Notes: generated from the sequence alone by a model not told the origin. A DNA stretch of 19,385 bases from UBA5399 sp964592125 (GCA_964592125.1 CAZQBV010000055.1:1-19385), one strand, 5' to 3'; positions 1-7,342 are shown, counted from the stretch's first letter. Translations and numbers: made by a program.

Positions 1-52
1 TGCGGCTATAGAAATCATTGCTTTTGCAACGATTTCTATTAGAGATTAGTAT
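1..52 (-). repeat. Partial copy of a structured intergenic repeat, downstream of the aldolase gene
   Basis: Bases 8-21 and 26-39 form a 14-bp inverted repeat around a 4-base loop. On the minus strand, the transcribed side, the arms pair fully if one G-U pair is allowed, so the aldolase mRNA would end in a strong hairpin. The outer end (about 40-52) reads ATACTAATCTCTAATAGAAA on the minus strand and matches the ends of the element at 2008-2251 and of the copy starting at 3613. No U-run follows the hairpin, so it is not a textbook terminator, but it could protect the 3' end. The copy continues beyond the left edge. Confidence 0.6.
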
Positions 53-73
53 TATCACAAAAACAAGGGTAAT

Positions 74-880
74 TCATTTTTCGTCCAACACTGCAAATGT
101 GGCCGAAAGACCAATGCGGTCTGCACCGGCACCCACCAGTTCTCGCACACGTTGTGCCGTTTTCACGCCACCGTCAATCTTAATTTTTACAGTTCTGCCC
201 AAAATATCTTTCGCAAAATGAATGCTCTGCTCGCTGGCACCCTCGCCACTCAACACATTTTGAATCTTTAGGAATTCTATACCACAGGAACGCAGCATTC
301 TAAGCGTTTCCTGCTTTTCCTGCTCTGTAAACAGGCAGTGTTCAAAAGCTGCCTTTATCACTGCCCTGCCCTGTGCCAGCGACAGTATTTCATCCATCTC
401 CCGGCGAGCGTCGTCCATCCGTCCAGATTTGATTGCCAATACATTGATAGCCACATCAATTTCATCCGCACCATTGTGAATGCAATCCCGCACATCCGCA
501 ATTTTGGCCGCTGTAGACATTGCCGCATTGGGAATGCCAATTGCAGCACCCACTTTTACAGTGGAGCCTTGCAATACCTCTGCTGCATCCGCAACATAGT
601 AGGGAGCCAAATTGACCGCAGCAACACAATATTTGCGTGCCTTTGCACACTCTTCTCTTATCTTTTCAACGTCAATGCCCGGCACTAGCAATGCATGCTC
701 CAAATGTACCGGAAGGTCTATTGCAGCTGTGGCCTGTACATTGGGAAGTGTGGATGCCGCTACAAACCCATTGGCATTTATTGTTTCTTCATTTTTCAAA
801 TTAGGCAGATTCAATTGCTTTACTACCTGCTGTACAATTTCTTCAATATTCATATCAGGCATATTGTCACCACTCTTCAT
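74..880 (-). CDS. DeoC-family aldolase with BMC encapsulation peptide
   Basis: Class I aldolase of the deoxyribose-phosphate aldolase family, TIM barrel, 268 aa from the first ATG. Landmarks seen: DEIDVAIN (about 139-146, the Asp that assists catalysis in DeoC), the expected Schiff-base Lys at 205 in FLKIQNVLSGEG, and a second active-site Lys at 234 in KIKIDGGVKT, followed by IGLSA. The classical KTSTG motif after the Schiff-base Lys is absent. Residues 10-23 (MNIEEIVQQVVKQL) are a short amphipathic helix, then a loose linker to about residue 55; this is the layout of peptides that anchor enzymes inside BMC shells. Start is uncertain: the ATG at 880 has no clear ribosome site, while an ATG at 862 follows a GGTGA. 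It is 13 bp after a shell gene and is the last gene visible of the operon. In the family it cleaves a (deoxy)sugar phosphate to glyceraldehyde 3-phosphate and an aldehyde; here substrate is inference. Confidence 0.88.
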   Translation of the reverse strand: MKSGDNMPDMNIEEIVQQVVKQLNLPNLKNEETINANGFVAASTLPNVQATAAIDLPVHLEHALLVPGIDVEKIREECAKARKYCVAAVNLAPYYVADAAEVLQGSTVKVGAAIGIPNAAMSTAAKIADVRDCIHNGADEIDVAINVLAIKSGRMDDARREMDEILSLAQGRAVIKAAFEHCLFTEQEKQETLRMLRSCGIEFLKIQNVLSGEGASEQSIHFAKDILGRTVKIKIDGGVKTAQRVRELVGAGADRIGLSATFAVLDEK

Positions 881-893
881 TTATTTTACGCAA

Positions 894-1169
894 CTATCTT
901 TTAGGAAGAAGCATCTCTACATCCCCATGCGGGCTGGGAATTACATGCACACCATGCAGGTTCCCCACACGTTTCGCAGCAGCAGCGCCTGCATCCACAG
1001 CGGCCTTTACCGCGCCCACATCGCCACGCACCATCACTGTAACCAAGCCACAGCCAATTTGCTGTTTTCCCATCAAGCTAACATCCGCTGCCTTCACCAT
1101 AGCATCCGCAGCTTCTATTGCGCCAATCAGACCCTTTGTTTCCACCATACCCAATGCTTGCTTATCCAT
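894..1169 (-). CDS. BMC hexameric shell protein (BMC-H), pore Cys variant
   Basis: A 91-aa single BMC domain of PduA/EutM type, which assembles as hexamers that tile the microcompartment facets. It opens with the hallmark ALGMVETKGLIGAIEAADAM and carries the VTVMVRGDVGAVKAAVDAGA stretch. The pore loop, IGSG in PduA with Ser40 lining the pore, reads IGCG here with Cys at residue 40. It is about 85 per cent identical, by hand alignment, to the next shell gene, pointing to recent tandem duplication. Ribosome site AAGGAG lies just before the ATG. It sits between the second shell gene and the aldolase in the same minus-strand operon. Confidence 0.95.
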   Translation of the reverse strand: MDKQALGMVETKGLIGAIEAADAMVKAADVSLMGKQQIGCGLVTVMVRGDVGAVKAAVDAGAAAAKRVGNLHGVHVIPSPHGDVEMLLPKR

Positions 1170-1215
1170 TTTTACTTCTCCTTTAATCTTTGCGTTTTAA
1201 TAAACACAGTACAAT

Positions 1216-1494
1216 TTATTTTGCTGCAGGCAAAATTTTCTCTACATCACCATGGGGCCGCGGTATTACGTGCACGCCATACAGGTCGCCCACGCGCTTT
1301 GCAGCAGCTGCACCCGCATCGACAGATGCCTTCACCGCACCCACATCACCACGCACCATCACCGTTACTAGGCCAGAGCCTATCTGTTCCTTGCCCACCA
1401 GCACAACATTTGCTGCTTTCACCATAGCATCTGCAGCTTCTATTGCGCCAATCAATCCCTTTGTTTCTACCATACCCAATGCTTCTTTAGACAT
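1216..1494 (-). CDS. BMC hexameric shell protein (BMC-H), canonical pore
   Basis: A 92-aa BMC-domain protein of PduA/EutM type. It starts MSKEALGMVETKGLIG and keeps the standard IGSG pore loop with Ser40. It differs from its neighbour at about 13 of the first 89 residues plus the C-terminal tail (PAAK against PKR). A good GGAGG site precedes the ATG. The pair probably forms the facets of the same shell, alone or as mixed assemblies, with the vertex protein encoded immediately upstream. Confidence 0.95.
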   Translation of the reverse strand: MSKEALGMVETKGLIGAIEAADAMVKAANVVLVGKEQIGSGLVTVMVRGDVGAVKASVDAGAAAAKRVGDLYGVHVIPRPHGDVEKILPAAK

Positions 1495-1520
1495 ATTCCA
1501 TTCCTCCGTTGTATTTTAAA

Positions 1521-1811
1521 TTACTTCACAAAAAGTTTTTTTCCATGTACATCTACCGAGTCTATAATGGCTACAATGGTTTGGTCTACAGGCTTGCTTT
1601 TTGTCATTTCCGTTTGTTGGGAACTGCTTCCGCCCACCAGCATTACCACATCGCCCGACCCAGCGCCTATTACATCTGTAGCTATCAGCACATCGCCTTT
1701 TTCCTCAAATGTTGCTATATCAATTGGCTTCACCAGCATCAGTTTCATTCCCTGCAATCTATCTGCCTTGTTGGTACTAACCACTGTGCCTTTCACCCGC
1801 CCAATCTGCAT
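1521..1811 (-). CDS. BMC pentameric vertex protein (EutN/CcmL family)
   Basis: A 96-aa protein of the EutN/CcmL/PduN family (BMC-P), the pentamer that caps the icosahedral vertices. Family landmarks seen: MQIGRVKGTVVST at the start, KLMLVKPID, ATDVIGAGSGDVVMLVGGSSS in the middle, and DQTIVAIIDSVDV near the end. It is the first gene of the operon: the ATG has an AGGGG site just upstream and the promoter lies at about 1856-1864. Vertex plus hexamer proteins are enough in principle to build a closed shell, so no trimeric (BMC-T) gene is strictly required. Confidence 0.95.
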   Translation of the reverse strand: MQIGRVKGTVVSTNKADRLQGMKLMLVKPIDIATFEEKGDVLIATDVIGAGSGDVVMLVGGSSSQQTEMTKSKPVDQTIVAIIDSVDVHGKKLFVK

Positions 1812-1855
1812 AACTACCCCTAGATGTTGTATTTGTGTTCAAAGACTACGCATTT

Positions 1856-1911
1856 ATTATAGCACAATTTAAATAAATAGACATTCGTTTTTCAAAATAG
1901 ACCATTCGTTT
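1856..1911 (-). promoter_or_regulatory. BMC operon promoter with 21-bp-spaced direct repeats
   Basis: On the minus strand an extended -10 (TGC followed by TATAAT, 1864-1856) lies 45 bp upstream of the vertex gene. There is no good -35. In that place the sequence ATTCGTTT (plus-strand reading) occurs at 1883-1890 and again at 1904-1911, exactly 21 bp apart, each preceded by AATAGAC. Direct half-sites two helical turns apart, the inner one overlapping the -35, is how AraC-type activators commonly bind. The regulator is not in the window. Activation is inference; the repeat and spacing are seen. Confidence 0.6.
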
Positions 1912-2007
1912 CAAATTACTTTCTTCAACGTGTATATTTATTTCACAATACGCAATTTTTCTTTTATCATTATTATTATTGCGTTGCTTTGCGCTTCAAA
2001 ATTTACT

Positions 2008-2251
2008 ATACTTATACCAATTCCGATTTAAAACCTTTGTTTCATCGCTCTCAAAACAAATAAATGAGGCGATGTACTTCGTAATAAATCGCACGCAGTA
2101 TGCGCGACTCGAAAAATGTTTTTTCATTTTTTGAGTGGGAATGTCGTTCAATAGTGATTTCGCCCAAAATACGGAGCATTTGGGAACTGCCGTATGGCAG
2201 TGATAGAAATATCGCTTTTGCGTTATTTTTATCCGGAATCAGTATTAGTAT
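2008..2251. repeat. Structured intergenic repeat element with inverted termini (MITE-like)
   Basis: About 244 bp ending in imperfect 26-bp inverted termini (2008-2033 and 2226-2251, 20 of 26 matching; core ATTCCG). Inside are several hairpins: GCGAT/ATCGC, a strong one around 2106-2137 with arms containing AAAAATG and CATTTTT, CCCAAA/TTTGGG, and CTGCC/GGCAG at about 2190-2203. Its right end resembles the hairpin at 1-52, and its left half shares GATACTTCGTA-like sequence with the copy from 3613. No convincing protein is encoded: the open frames crossing it have no family features. Three related copies between unrelated genes suggest a mobile or formerly mobile element. Confidence 0.6.
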
Positions 2252-2286
2252 GCTACTAAACACCAATAGAGAAGAGCGAGGTATCT

Positions 2287-2775
2287 ATGACCAAAACAGA
2301 ACTATCCTTTGAAAATTTTATAACGATAGTAGATTCCCAATATACGGATTTCGTTTCCGACATCAATCAGTTTTTACTAAACAGTGGCTGTAAGCTAAAA
2401 ATACAGCCGGCAAAAAATGGTTATGTGGTATCCTATGTACACACAGCATCTAAAAAAACAGTTGCAAATTTTGTATTCCGCAAAAAAGGCTTAATTTTAC
2501 GCCTGTATGCAGATCATGTAAAAAACTATATGAATCTTTTGGAGAATTTACCCAAAGACATGAAGCAGAGCATAGCTAAATCCTCCGACTGCAAAAGGCT
2601 TTTGAATCCAAGCAGTTGCAACGACAAATGTACAATGGGCTATTCCTTTATTTTAGAGGATAAAATGCAACAAAAGTGCCGCTACAATTGTTTTATGCTG
2701 CTATTAAGCAAAGAGGCAAACCCAATCATTAGGCAAATGCTGGAGCGTGAAATAGCGCTAAGAATAGCAGTATAA
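2287..2775 (+). CDS. Conserved-looking Cys-rich protein of unknown function
   Basis: 162 aa, soluble, no signal peptide or membrane segment. The N-terminal half looks like a mixed alpha/beta domain (KLKIQPAKNGYVVSYVH, then VANFVFRKKGLILRLYADH). The C-terminal part has five cysteines spaced C-X8-C-X3-C-X15-C-X3-C (residues 102, 111, 115, 131, 135), in a context like KCRYNCFML, which could bind a metal or form a redox site. I have seen similar short proteins in Clostridia but cannot name a function. A GAGCGAGG ribosome site supports the ATG at 2287. It starts 35 bp after the repeat element and is followed by the methyltransferase gene 48 bp downstream, probably co-transcribed. Confidence 0.75.
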   Translation: MTKTELSFENFITIVDSQYTDFVSDINQFLLNSGCKLKIQPAKNGYVVSYVHTASKKTVANFVFRKKGLILRLYADHVKNYMNLLENLPKDMKQSIAKSSDCKRLLNPSSCNDKCTMGYSFILEDKMQQKCRYNCFMLLLSKEANPIIRQMLEREIALRIAV

Positions 2776-2823
2776 ATGCCATGTCATGCAAATTTATGCT
2801 TCAAGAGAGTTAGGCAATAAGCA

Positions 2824-3492
2824 ATGTTACCCATAAAAGCATTTCTGGACAACCTGATCTTTAAATTTTCGGAGCAGCCAAGGGGGCTGGATTTTTCACG
2901 CAACAGTTACCCCTATGGCGAGGATTCCGACAACGTTTGGTATGAGCGCACCACAAAAAAACACATACAGATGATTTTTTCTTATTTTAAAAACAAAAAC
3001 TTGCCCATACTGGATCTGGGCTGTGGCAAGGGCTATTTGCTGTACCAATTGCAAAAGATGGGTTTTTCAACAACAGATGGCATAGAATACAACCAAGACA
3101 TTGCCGAAATTGCACAGGCCAACCTTCGCAAGCTAAAGCTAAACAACAAGGTACGCATATTCCACATAGACGCGCGCGATTTTGATGATTACGATTCCTA
3201 CCAAGTGATTTACATGTTTCATCCATTCAAAGAGAAAATAATGAAAACTGTAGTGCAGAAAATAGAAGAAAGCCTGCTGCGAAAGCCACGCATGTTTCAT
3301 GTTGTCTATTTTTATCCTGTAGAGCATCTTTTGTGGGACAGCTCGCCCGCATTTATAAGAAAACAATCCATGTTGCTGGAATTTTTGAATACCGAACTGG
3401 ACGTATACTATTACGAACACGACCCTTCCCGCAAGCGCAAAGCACCGCCCAACTTCAAGGATGTGCTGCAAAAAAAGCTGGAATTGGCATGA
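2824..3492 (+). CDS. Class I SAM-dependent methyltransferase
   Basis: 222 aa with the Rossmann-type SAM fold. Motif I DLGCGKG is at residues 64-70, the acidic end of strand 2 is GIEYN (86-90), and motif III-like DARDF is at 116-120. It is followed by VIYMFHPF, where a methyltransferase motif IV would be; there is no NPPY, so a DNA adenine or protein-glutamine methylase is unlikely. The C-terminal region is rich in aromatic and basic residues. The substrate cannot be told. Ribosome site is weak (AGGCAATAAGCA). It follows the Cys-rich gene by 48 bp and is followed by a terminator-like hairpin. Confidence 0.82.
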   Translation: MLPIKAFLDNLIFKFSEQPRGLDFSRNSYPYGEDSDNVWYERTTKKHIQMIFSYFKNKNLPILDLGCGKGYLLYQLQKMGFSTTDGIEYNQDIAEIAQANLRKLKLNNKVRIFHIDARDFDDYDSYQVIYMFHPFKEKIMKTVVQKIEESLLRKPRMFHVVYFYPVEHLLWDSSPAFIRKQSMLLEFLNTELDVYYYEHDPSRKRKAPPNFKDVLQKKLELA

Positions 3493-3506
3493 TACTAATC
3501 TCAAAT

Positions 3507-3549
3507 AAAAAAGGTGCTGTACTCAGTTTTTGCCGAGACAGCCCTTTTT
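3507..3549 (+). terminator. Rho-independent terminator after the methyltransferase gene
   Basis: The left arm AAAAAGG-t-GCTGT-a-CTC pairs with GAG-ACAGC-CCTTTTT across a loop around 3526-3533, giving a stem with two single-base bulges and a T-run at the end of the right arm. It begins 15 bp after the stop codon. The base series just before it (GATACTAATCTC at 3491) resembles the end of the local repeat family, so the terminator may derive from a repeat copy. Confidence 0.65.
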
Positions 3550-3612
3550 ATCAGGGCATGCATTGCCCCTTATCCTTATCCTGTTCAGTTAGTAGCTTTT
3601 ACTCTTTCAATT

Positions 3613-3725
3613 GATACCAATCCCATATAAAAATGCTTGCATTTTATCCGCAAGGGATACTTCGTAGTAGCGCAAAGCGCGTTTGGGATGGCATGAGACG
3701 TGTTCTGTGCGGTATCGCCTTAGCT
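3613..3725. repeat. Third, partial copy of the structured intergenic repeat
   Basis: It begins GATACCAATCCCATATAAAA at 3613, matching the terminal sequence of the other copies. AAAATG-CTTG-CATTTT hairpin follows, then GGATACTTCGTAGTAGCGCA, which parallels GATGTACTTCGTAATAAATC in the element at 2008-2251. The opposite terminus is not seen; the sequence runs up to the stop of the binding-protein gene at 3732. The right boundary is approximate. It lies where a terminator for the transporter operon would be expected. Confidence 0.5.
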
Positions 3726-3731
3726 TCACGC

Positions 3732-4644
3732 TCAGTTGAAACCTGCTATGTCTATAAATTTAGGATCGTTGATATCCGTTACAAAAGCACCTGCAGCACG
3801 GCCTTCCATGTATGCAGTCGCATCTGTAGCCGGTACCAATGAAGGCAGCAGCTCTGTAATGTTATCCATTGTGTAAGGAGTTAGGTACGGATGAANNNNN
3901 NNNNNNNNNNNNNNNNNNNNNNNNNNNNNNNNNNNNNNNNNNNNNNNNNNNNNNNNNNNNNNNNNNNNNNNNNNNNNNNNNNNNNNNNNNNNNNNCTGTG
4001 CCCTGACCCAAAACACCCTCTATGTTTACTATCTTTTTCACGCCACGTGCTGCAGCATCTTCACCAGCGTATAAACCGCTTGTCTCGAAGTTGTAAGCGC
4101 TGGAGCCTGCAGAATCCTTTGCATTTGCAACGCTGGAGAAATCATGCACTGCGCCAAAATAAGGAATACCTGCTTCTACACACTTAGCAATACATTCGCT
4201 GGTGGTGTTGGGGTTGTTCTGTACCACTACCACAGCGTCATAACCAGCTGTAATAAAATCTTCCACTGCACGAAGTTGTTCGTCTGCCGTGCTCTGGCCA
4301 GCTTTAAAATCCACTGTCCACTCTGTTTGTGGGTCTTCATTTGCGCAAGCAACCAGTGTATCATACAGAATCTGATAATAGGAATCTGCAGCATCTGCAT
4401 AGAATCCTATGTTCAGTGTCTGTGTTTCACCTGCCGCAGCGGGTTCTTCAGCAGCTGCGGGCTCTTCAGCAGCTGGTGCTTCTGTAGCAGCGGGTTCTTC
4501 AGCAGCCGGTGTTTCTTCTGCTGGTGCTTCTGTAGCGGCATCCGCTGCAGGTGCTTCTGTTGCAGCCGGTGCAGGTGCAGCGCAGGCTACAAAAAGCACT
4601 GACACCATCACTACACAGACCATAATAGCAATAAGTTTTTTCAT
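3732..4644 (-). CDS. Sugar ABC transporter substrate-binding lipoprotein (interrupted by assembly gap)
   Basis: RbsB-like (Peripla_BP_4) binding protein that delivers a sugar to the membrane complex. It has a lipoprotein signal: MKKLIAIMV..., hydrophobic core and FVAC with Cys21. A low-complexity linker of A, P, E and T follows to about residue 75 (DNA 4420-4581), then the binding domain starts TLNIGFYADAADSYYQ. Later segments typical of the family are VDFKAGQSTADEQLRAVEDF, VVVVQNNP and IPYFGAVHDFS. The 100-N gap at 3896-3995 interrupts it; the part after the gap resumes in a different frame (53 residues, HPYLTPYTMDNI to IAGFN). Gap length is therefore nominal, and from family size I infer some 60-110 missing residues. 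Last gene of the ATPase-permease-binding protein operon, with an AGGAGG site. Confidence 0.88.
3896..3995. other. Assembly gap (100 N) inside the binding-protein gene
   Basis: Exactly 100 undetermined bases. The reading frames on its two sides differ by one, so the gap is a scaffolding placeholder and not a measured length. The gene should be read as one CDS across it, not as two truncated ones. Confidence 0.97.
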
Positions 4645-4715
4645 TTTTTTCCTCCTAATGTTCTTTATGTTCTTTTGTTTACCAACTTACAGGGATAATT
4701 TGGTATTTATATTTC

Positions 4716-4742
4716 CAGCATACTATCTATTGTTCTATGCTG
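4716..4742 (-). other. Hairpin between permease and binding-protein genes
   Basis: Inverted repeat CAGCATA (4716-4722) and TATGCTG (4736-4742) with a 13-base loop, 10 bp downstream of the permease stop and about 70 bp before the binding-protein start. There is no U-run, so it is probably not a terminator. Such inter-cistronic hairpins often stabilise or separate the mRNA of the more abundant binding protein; that role is inference. Confidence 0.45.
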
Positions 4743-4751
4743 CAATATACT

Positions 4752-5858
4752 TTATTGTTTTTGTCCTTCTGATGCGATAGACTTCGACACTTTCTCCGCA
4801 TTTTGCTGTTGCAACTGCTTGCGTGCCTGTAAAAGTGATGCGATGGCTCCTGCGGAAACTGCCGCAATGATAATAATACCCTTTGCCACGTACTGCCACT
4901 CTGCTTGCAAACGCAGTATGTTCATGCCATTTTCTATGGCGCCCATTAAAATAACACCTAGGAAAACGCCCCACACGTTGCCCTTACCACCAGACATCGC
5001 AACGCCGCCCACAACTACCGCAGCAATAACATCTATTTCTTTGTTTTGACCATTGGTAATAATAGCCGTGTTCACACGTGCCAATAGACACAGTGCGCCA
5101 ATGCCTACCAAAAGCCCATTTAACGAATATGTGGATAGAATGATATTTTTTACATTGATACCAGCCAAATAAGCTGCCTGCGGGTTCGCTCCCACAGCGT
5201 ATATTCTGCGCCCGTACTTCGTATATTTCAATACCCACCATACCAGAATGGTGATTGCTAGAAAAATAAATATGTAGGGAGGGATATTCACATTCAATCC
5301 GGTGGGATCCTTCAGCCCGGAAATAACAGAGTTTTTCAATGGATCCAAAGCGCCCTGCATGCTAACTTCCTGCGAATTAACAATCAACAACGCGATGCCT
5401 CTGAAGCAGATCATACCACCAAGTGTAATAATAAATGGCTCTACATTTAGGCGTGAGATAATAAAGCCCATGCTTGTTCCAAACAATACTGCCAACGCTA
5501 TTGCCAATATAATGGAAACCGCCAACGGATAGCTCCAGTCTATAAAGCTTTTGGCAATAAACAACATAACAAATGAGGAAAGCATACCCACAGAAAGATC
5601 TATGCCCCCTGCTATCATTACCATTGTCATACCCATTGCCATAATGCCCACACTTGCTACATTAATAAAAATGTTCACAAGGTTGGATGGACTAATCATA
5701 GTGGGGAATTTCACATCCCCCGCTGCTGCACCGTTCACTACCTGAATCAGTACAATAATGGCTATAAATCCTAACAGGATCAGTAATACGTTCATGTTAC
5801 CGCTCTTTTTAAATGCGGATTGTTTTTTTTGCGCTTTGTCTGTGGATGGTTGGTTCAT
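4752..5858 (-). CDS. Sugar ABC transporter permease (RbsC-like)
   Basis: 368-aa integral membrane protein of the BPD_transp_2 family, used by ribose/xylose/galactose-type importers. A charged N-terminus (about residues 1-22) precedes the first membrane segment (NVLLILLGFIAIIVLIQVV), then several more hydrophobic segments. Family signatures seen: GMTMVMIAGGIDLSVGM, PFIITLGGM, YAVGANPQAAYLAGINV (the loop that meets the ATPase) and AVVVGGVAMSGGKGNVWGV. Its ATG overlaps the ATPase stop codon by four bases (ATGA), indicating translational coupling. Confidence 0.95.
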   Translation of the reverse strand: MNQPSTDKAQKKQSAFKKSGNMNVLLILLGFIAIIVLIQVVNGAAAGDVKFPTMISPSNLVNIFINVASVGIMAMGMTMVMIAGGIDLSVGMLSSFVMLFIAKSFIDWSYPLAVSIILAIALAVLFGTSMGFIISRLNVEPFIITLGGMICFRGIALLIVNSQEVSMQGALDPLKNSVISGLKDPTGLNVNIPPYIFIFLAITILVWWVLKYTKYGRRIYAVGANPQAAYLAGINVKNIILSTYSLNGLLVGIGALCLLARVNTAIITNGQNKEIDVIAAVVVGGVAMSGGKGNVWGVFLGVILMGAIENGMNILRLQAEWQYVAKGIIIIAAVSAGAIASLLQARKQLQQQNAEKVSKSIASEGQKQ

Positions 5859-7342
5859 ATTTTTGCACCCCCTATAGAAAGTTCCAATACATTCTCTTCC
5901 GATATTTCATCCTGCGACAGTTCCCCTGCCACTCTACCATTCTTCATTACCACAATGCGGTCGCTCATAGAAACCACTTCCGGCATATCCGACGATACCA
6001 TAATAATGGCTTTGCCCTGTTGCAACAGTTCCATCATTATCTGGTATATTTCTTGTTTCGCCCCCACATCTATACCACGCGTTGGCTCATCAAATATAAA
6101 TATTTCACCATTGGTGTTAAACCACTTGGCCAGCACCACCTTTTGCTGGTTCCCCCCCGAGAGGTTCATTACCAGAACATCCGAGTTTGGCGCTTTTGTA
6201 CGCAATTTTTTCATGTACTCTTCGCCTATTTCTCGCTCCGCAGCAGGTTGCACAATCGTATTTTTTGTGTTTACCAAATTGGCAATAATGGTGTTGCGGG
6301 CAATGGTATGCTTTAAAAACAACCCCGTATGCTGCCGATCTTCGGTAATATAGCACATTTTATGCTTTATGGCATCACTTGGGTTTTTGAAATCCACTTT
6401 TTGCCCCAGCACACTCACCTCGCCACTTTGTTTTTCAGCACCGCCAAACAACAGTGTCATCAATTCGCTACGGCCAGAGCCCACCATGCCGGAAAAACCC
6501 AGTATTTCTCCCCTTCTTAGTTCGAAAGAAATATCATATACGCCATTTCCGGTTAGATTCTTTACGCTTAGAACAGTTTCGCCCTTGGGGTAATAGTCTC
6601 TATTGTAAAATGCAGAAGCATCCCTACCCACCATATCGCGTATCAGCTGTGGTTCATCCAGTTCATCCACATTCGCCGTTTTAATATATTTCCCATCTCG
6701 CAAAACCGTTATTTTATCAGCAATTCGAAACACTTCATCCAAGTGATGCGATATATAAATAATACCTATACCCCGTTTTTTTATTTTAGTAACAATCTCC
6801 AACAGATTTTCTATTTCCGCAGCTGAAAAAGAAGCTGTGGGTTCGTCCAGTATGATTACCTTGCGTTCAAATACCAGCGCCTTGGCAAACTCTACAATTT
6901 TTTGCTCTCCCGAGGATAAATTTCCCACCAGTTGCTCTGGGTCTAGATCCACATGCAAATATTCCAAAACCTCGCGGGTTTTCTTTATCATTTCATCTGT
7001 TTGCATAATTCCATTTTTGGTGATTTCCATGCCCACAAATATATTTTCCGCAATACTAAGTGGCCCAAAAATAGTGTGCTCCTGATAAATAGTTTGTATG
7101 CCCAGCTGCATCGCACTAAATGGATCCAGCTTCACCGGCTTGCCCTCGTAACAAATTTCCCCATCTTCATCCGGCTGATATGCACCGGATATAATTTTTA
7201 TCAATGTTGATTTCCCTGCACCGTTTTCACCGCAAATACAATGCACCTGACCCGGTTTCAAGGAAAACTGAATCCCGTCCAGCGCCTTCACACCGGGAAA
7301 TGTTTTGGAAATATTACTCAACTTCAATATTTCCTCTGCCAT
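5855..7342 (-). CDS. Sugar ABC transporter ATP-binding protein, two-domain (RbsA/MglA-like)
   Basis: Energises sugar import. 495 aa from the ATG at 7342, with two tandem ABC domains. Domain 1 has Walker A GENGAGKST (38-46), signature NLSSGEQ (from 141) and Walker B VIILDEPTA (162-170). Domain 2 has a degenerate Walker A (GMVGSGRSE), a signature NLSGGNQQK and Walker B IFIFDEPTRGID, the pattern usual for this family, in which the second site is weak. An upstream GTG at 7357 would add five residues, but GGAGG (7351-7355) overlaps that frame and is 8 bases before the ATG, so the ATG is preferred. First gene of the transporter operon, reached by an operator-bearing promoter about 300 bp upstream. 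Confidence 0.96.
   Translation of the reverse strand: MAEEILKLSNISKTFPGVKALDGIQFSLKPGQVHCICGENGAGKSTLIKIISGAYQPDEDGEICYEGKPVKLDPFSAMQLGIQTIYQEHTIFGPLSIAENIFVGMEITKNGIMQTDEMIKKTREVLEYLHVDLDPEQLVGNLSSGEQKIVEFAKALVFERKVIILDEPTASFSAAEIENLLEIVTKIKKRGIGIIYISHHLDEVFRIADKITVLRDGKYIKTANVDELDEPQLIRDMVGRDASAFYNRDYYPKGETVLSVKNLTGNGVYDISFELRRGEILGFSGMVGSGRSELMTLLFGGAEKQSGEVSVLGQKVDFKNPSDAIKHKMCYITEDRQHTGLFLKHTIARNTIIANLVNTKNTIVQPAAEREIGEEYMKKLRTKAPNSDVLVMNLSGGNQQKVVLAKWFNTNGEIFIFDEPTRGIDVGAKQEIYQIMMELLQQGKAIIMVSSDMPEVVSMSDRIVVMKNGRVAGELSQDEISEENVLELSIGGAKI

Noticed and set aside
612..1427. 271-aa plus-strand open frame across the BMC genes
   Set aside because: Antisense to the aldolase and shell genes, of skewed Cys/His/Ser-rich composition with no domain.
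2051..2312. Two short overlapping open frames in the repeat element
   Set aside because: Both lie on the hairpins of the element, lack ribosome sites and have no family features.
4409..4780. Ala/Gly/Ser-rich plus-strand open frame
   Set aside because: It is the antisense of the low-complexity linker and signal peptide of the binding lipoprotein; the repeats make it open by composition.
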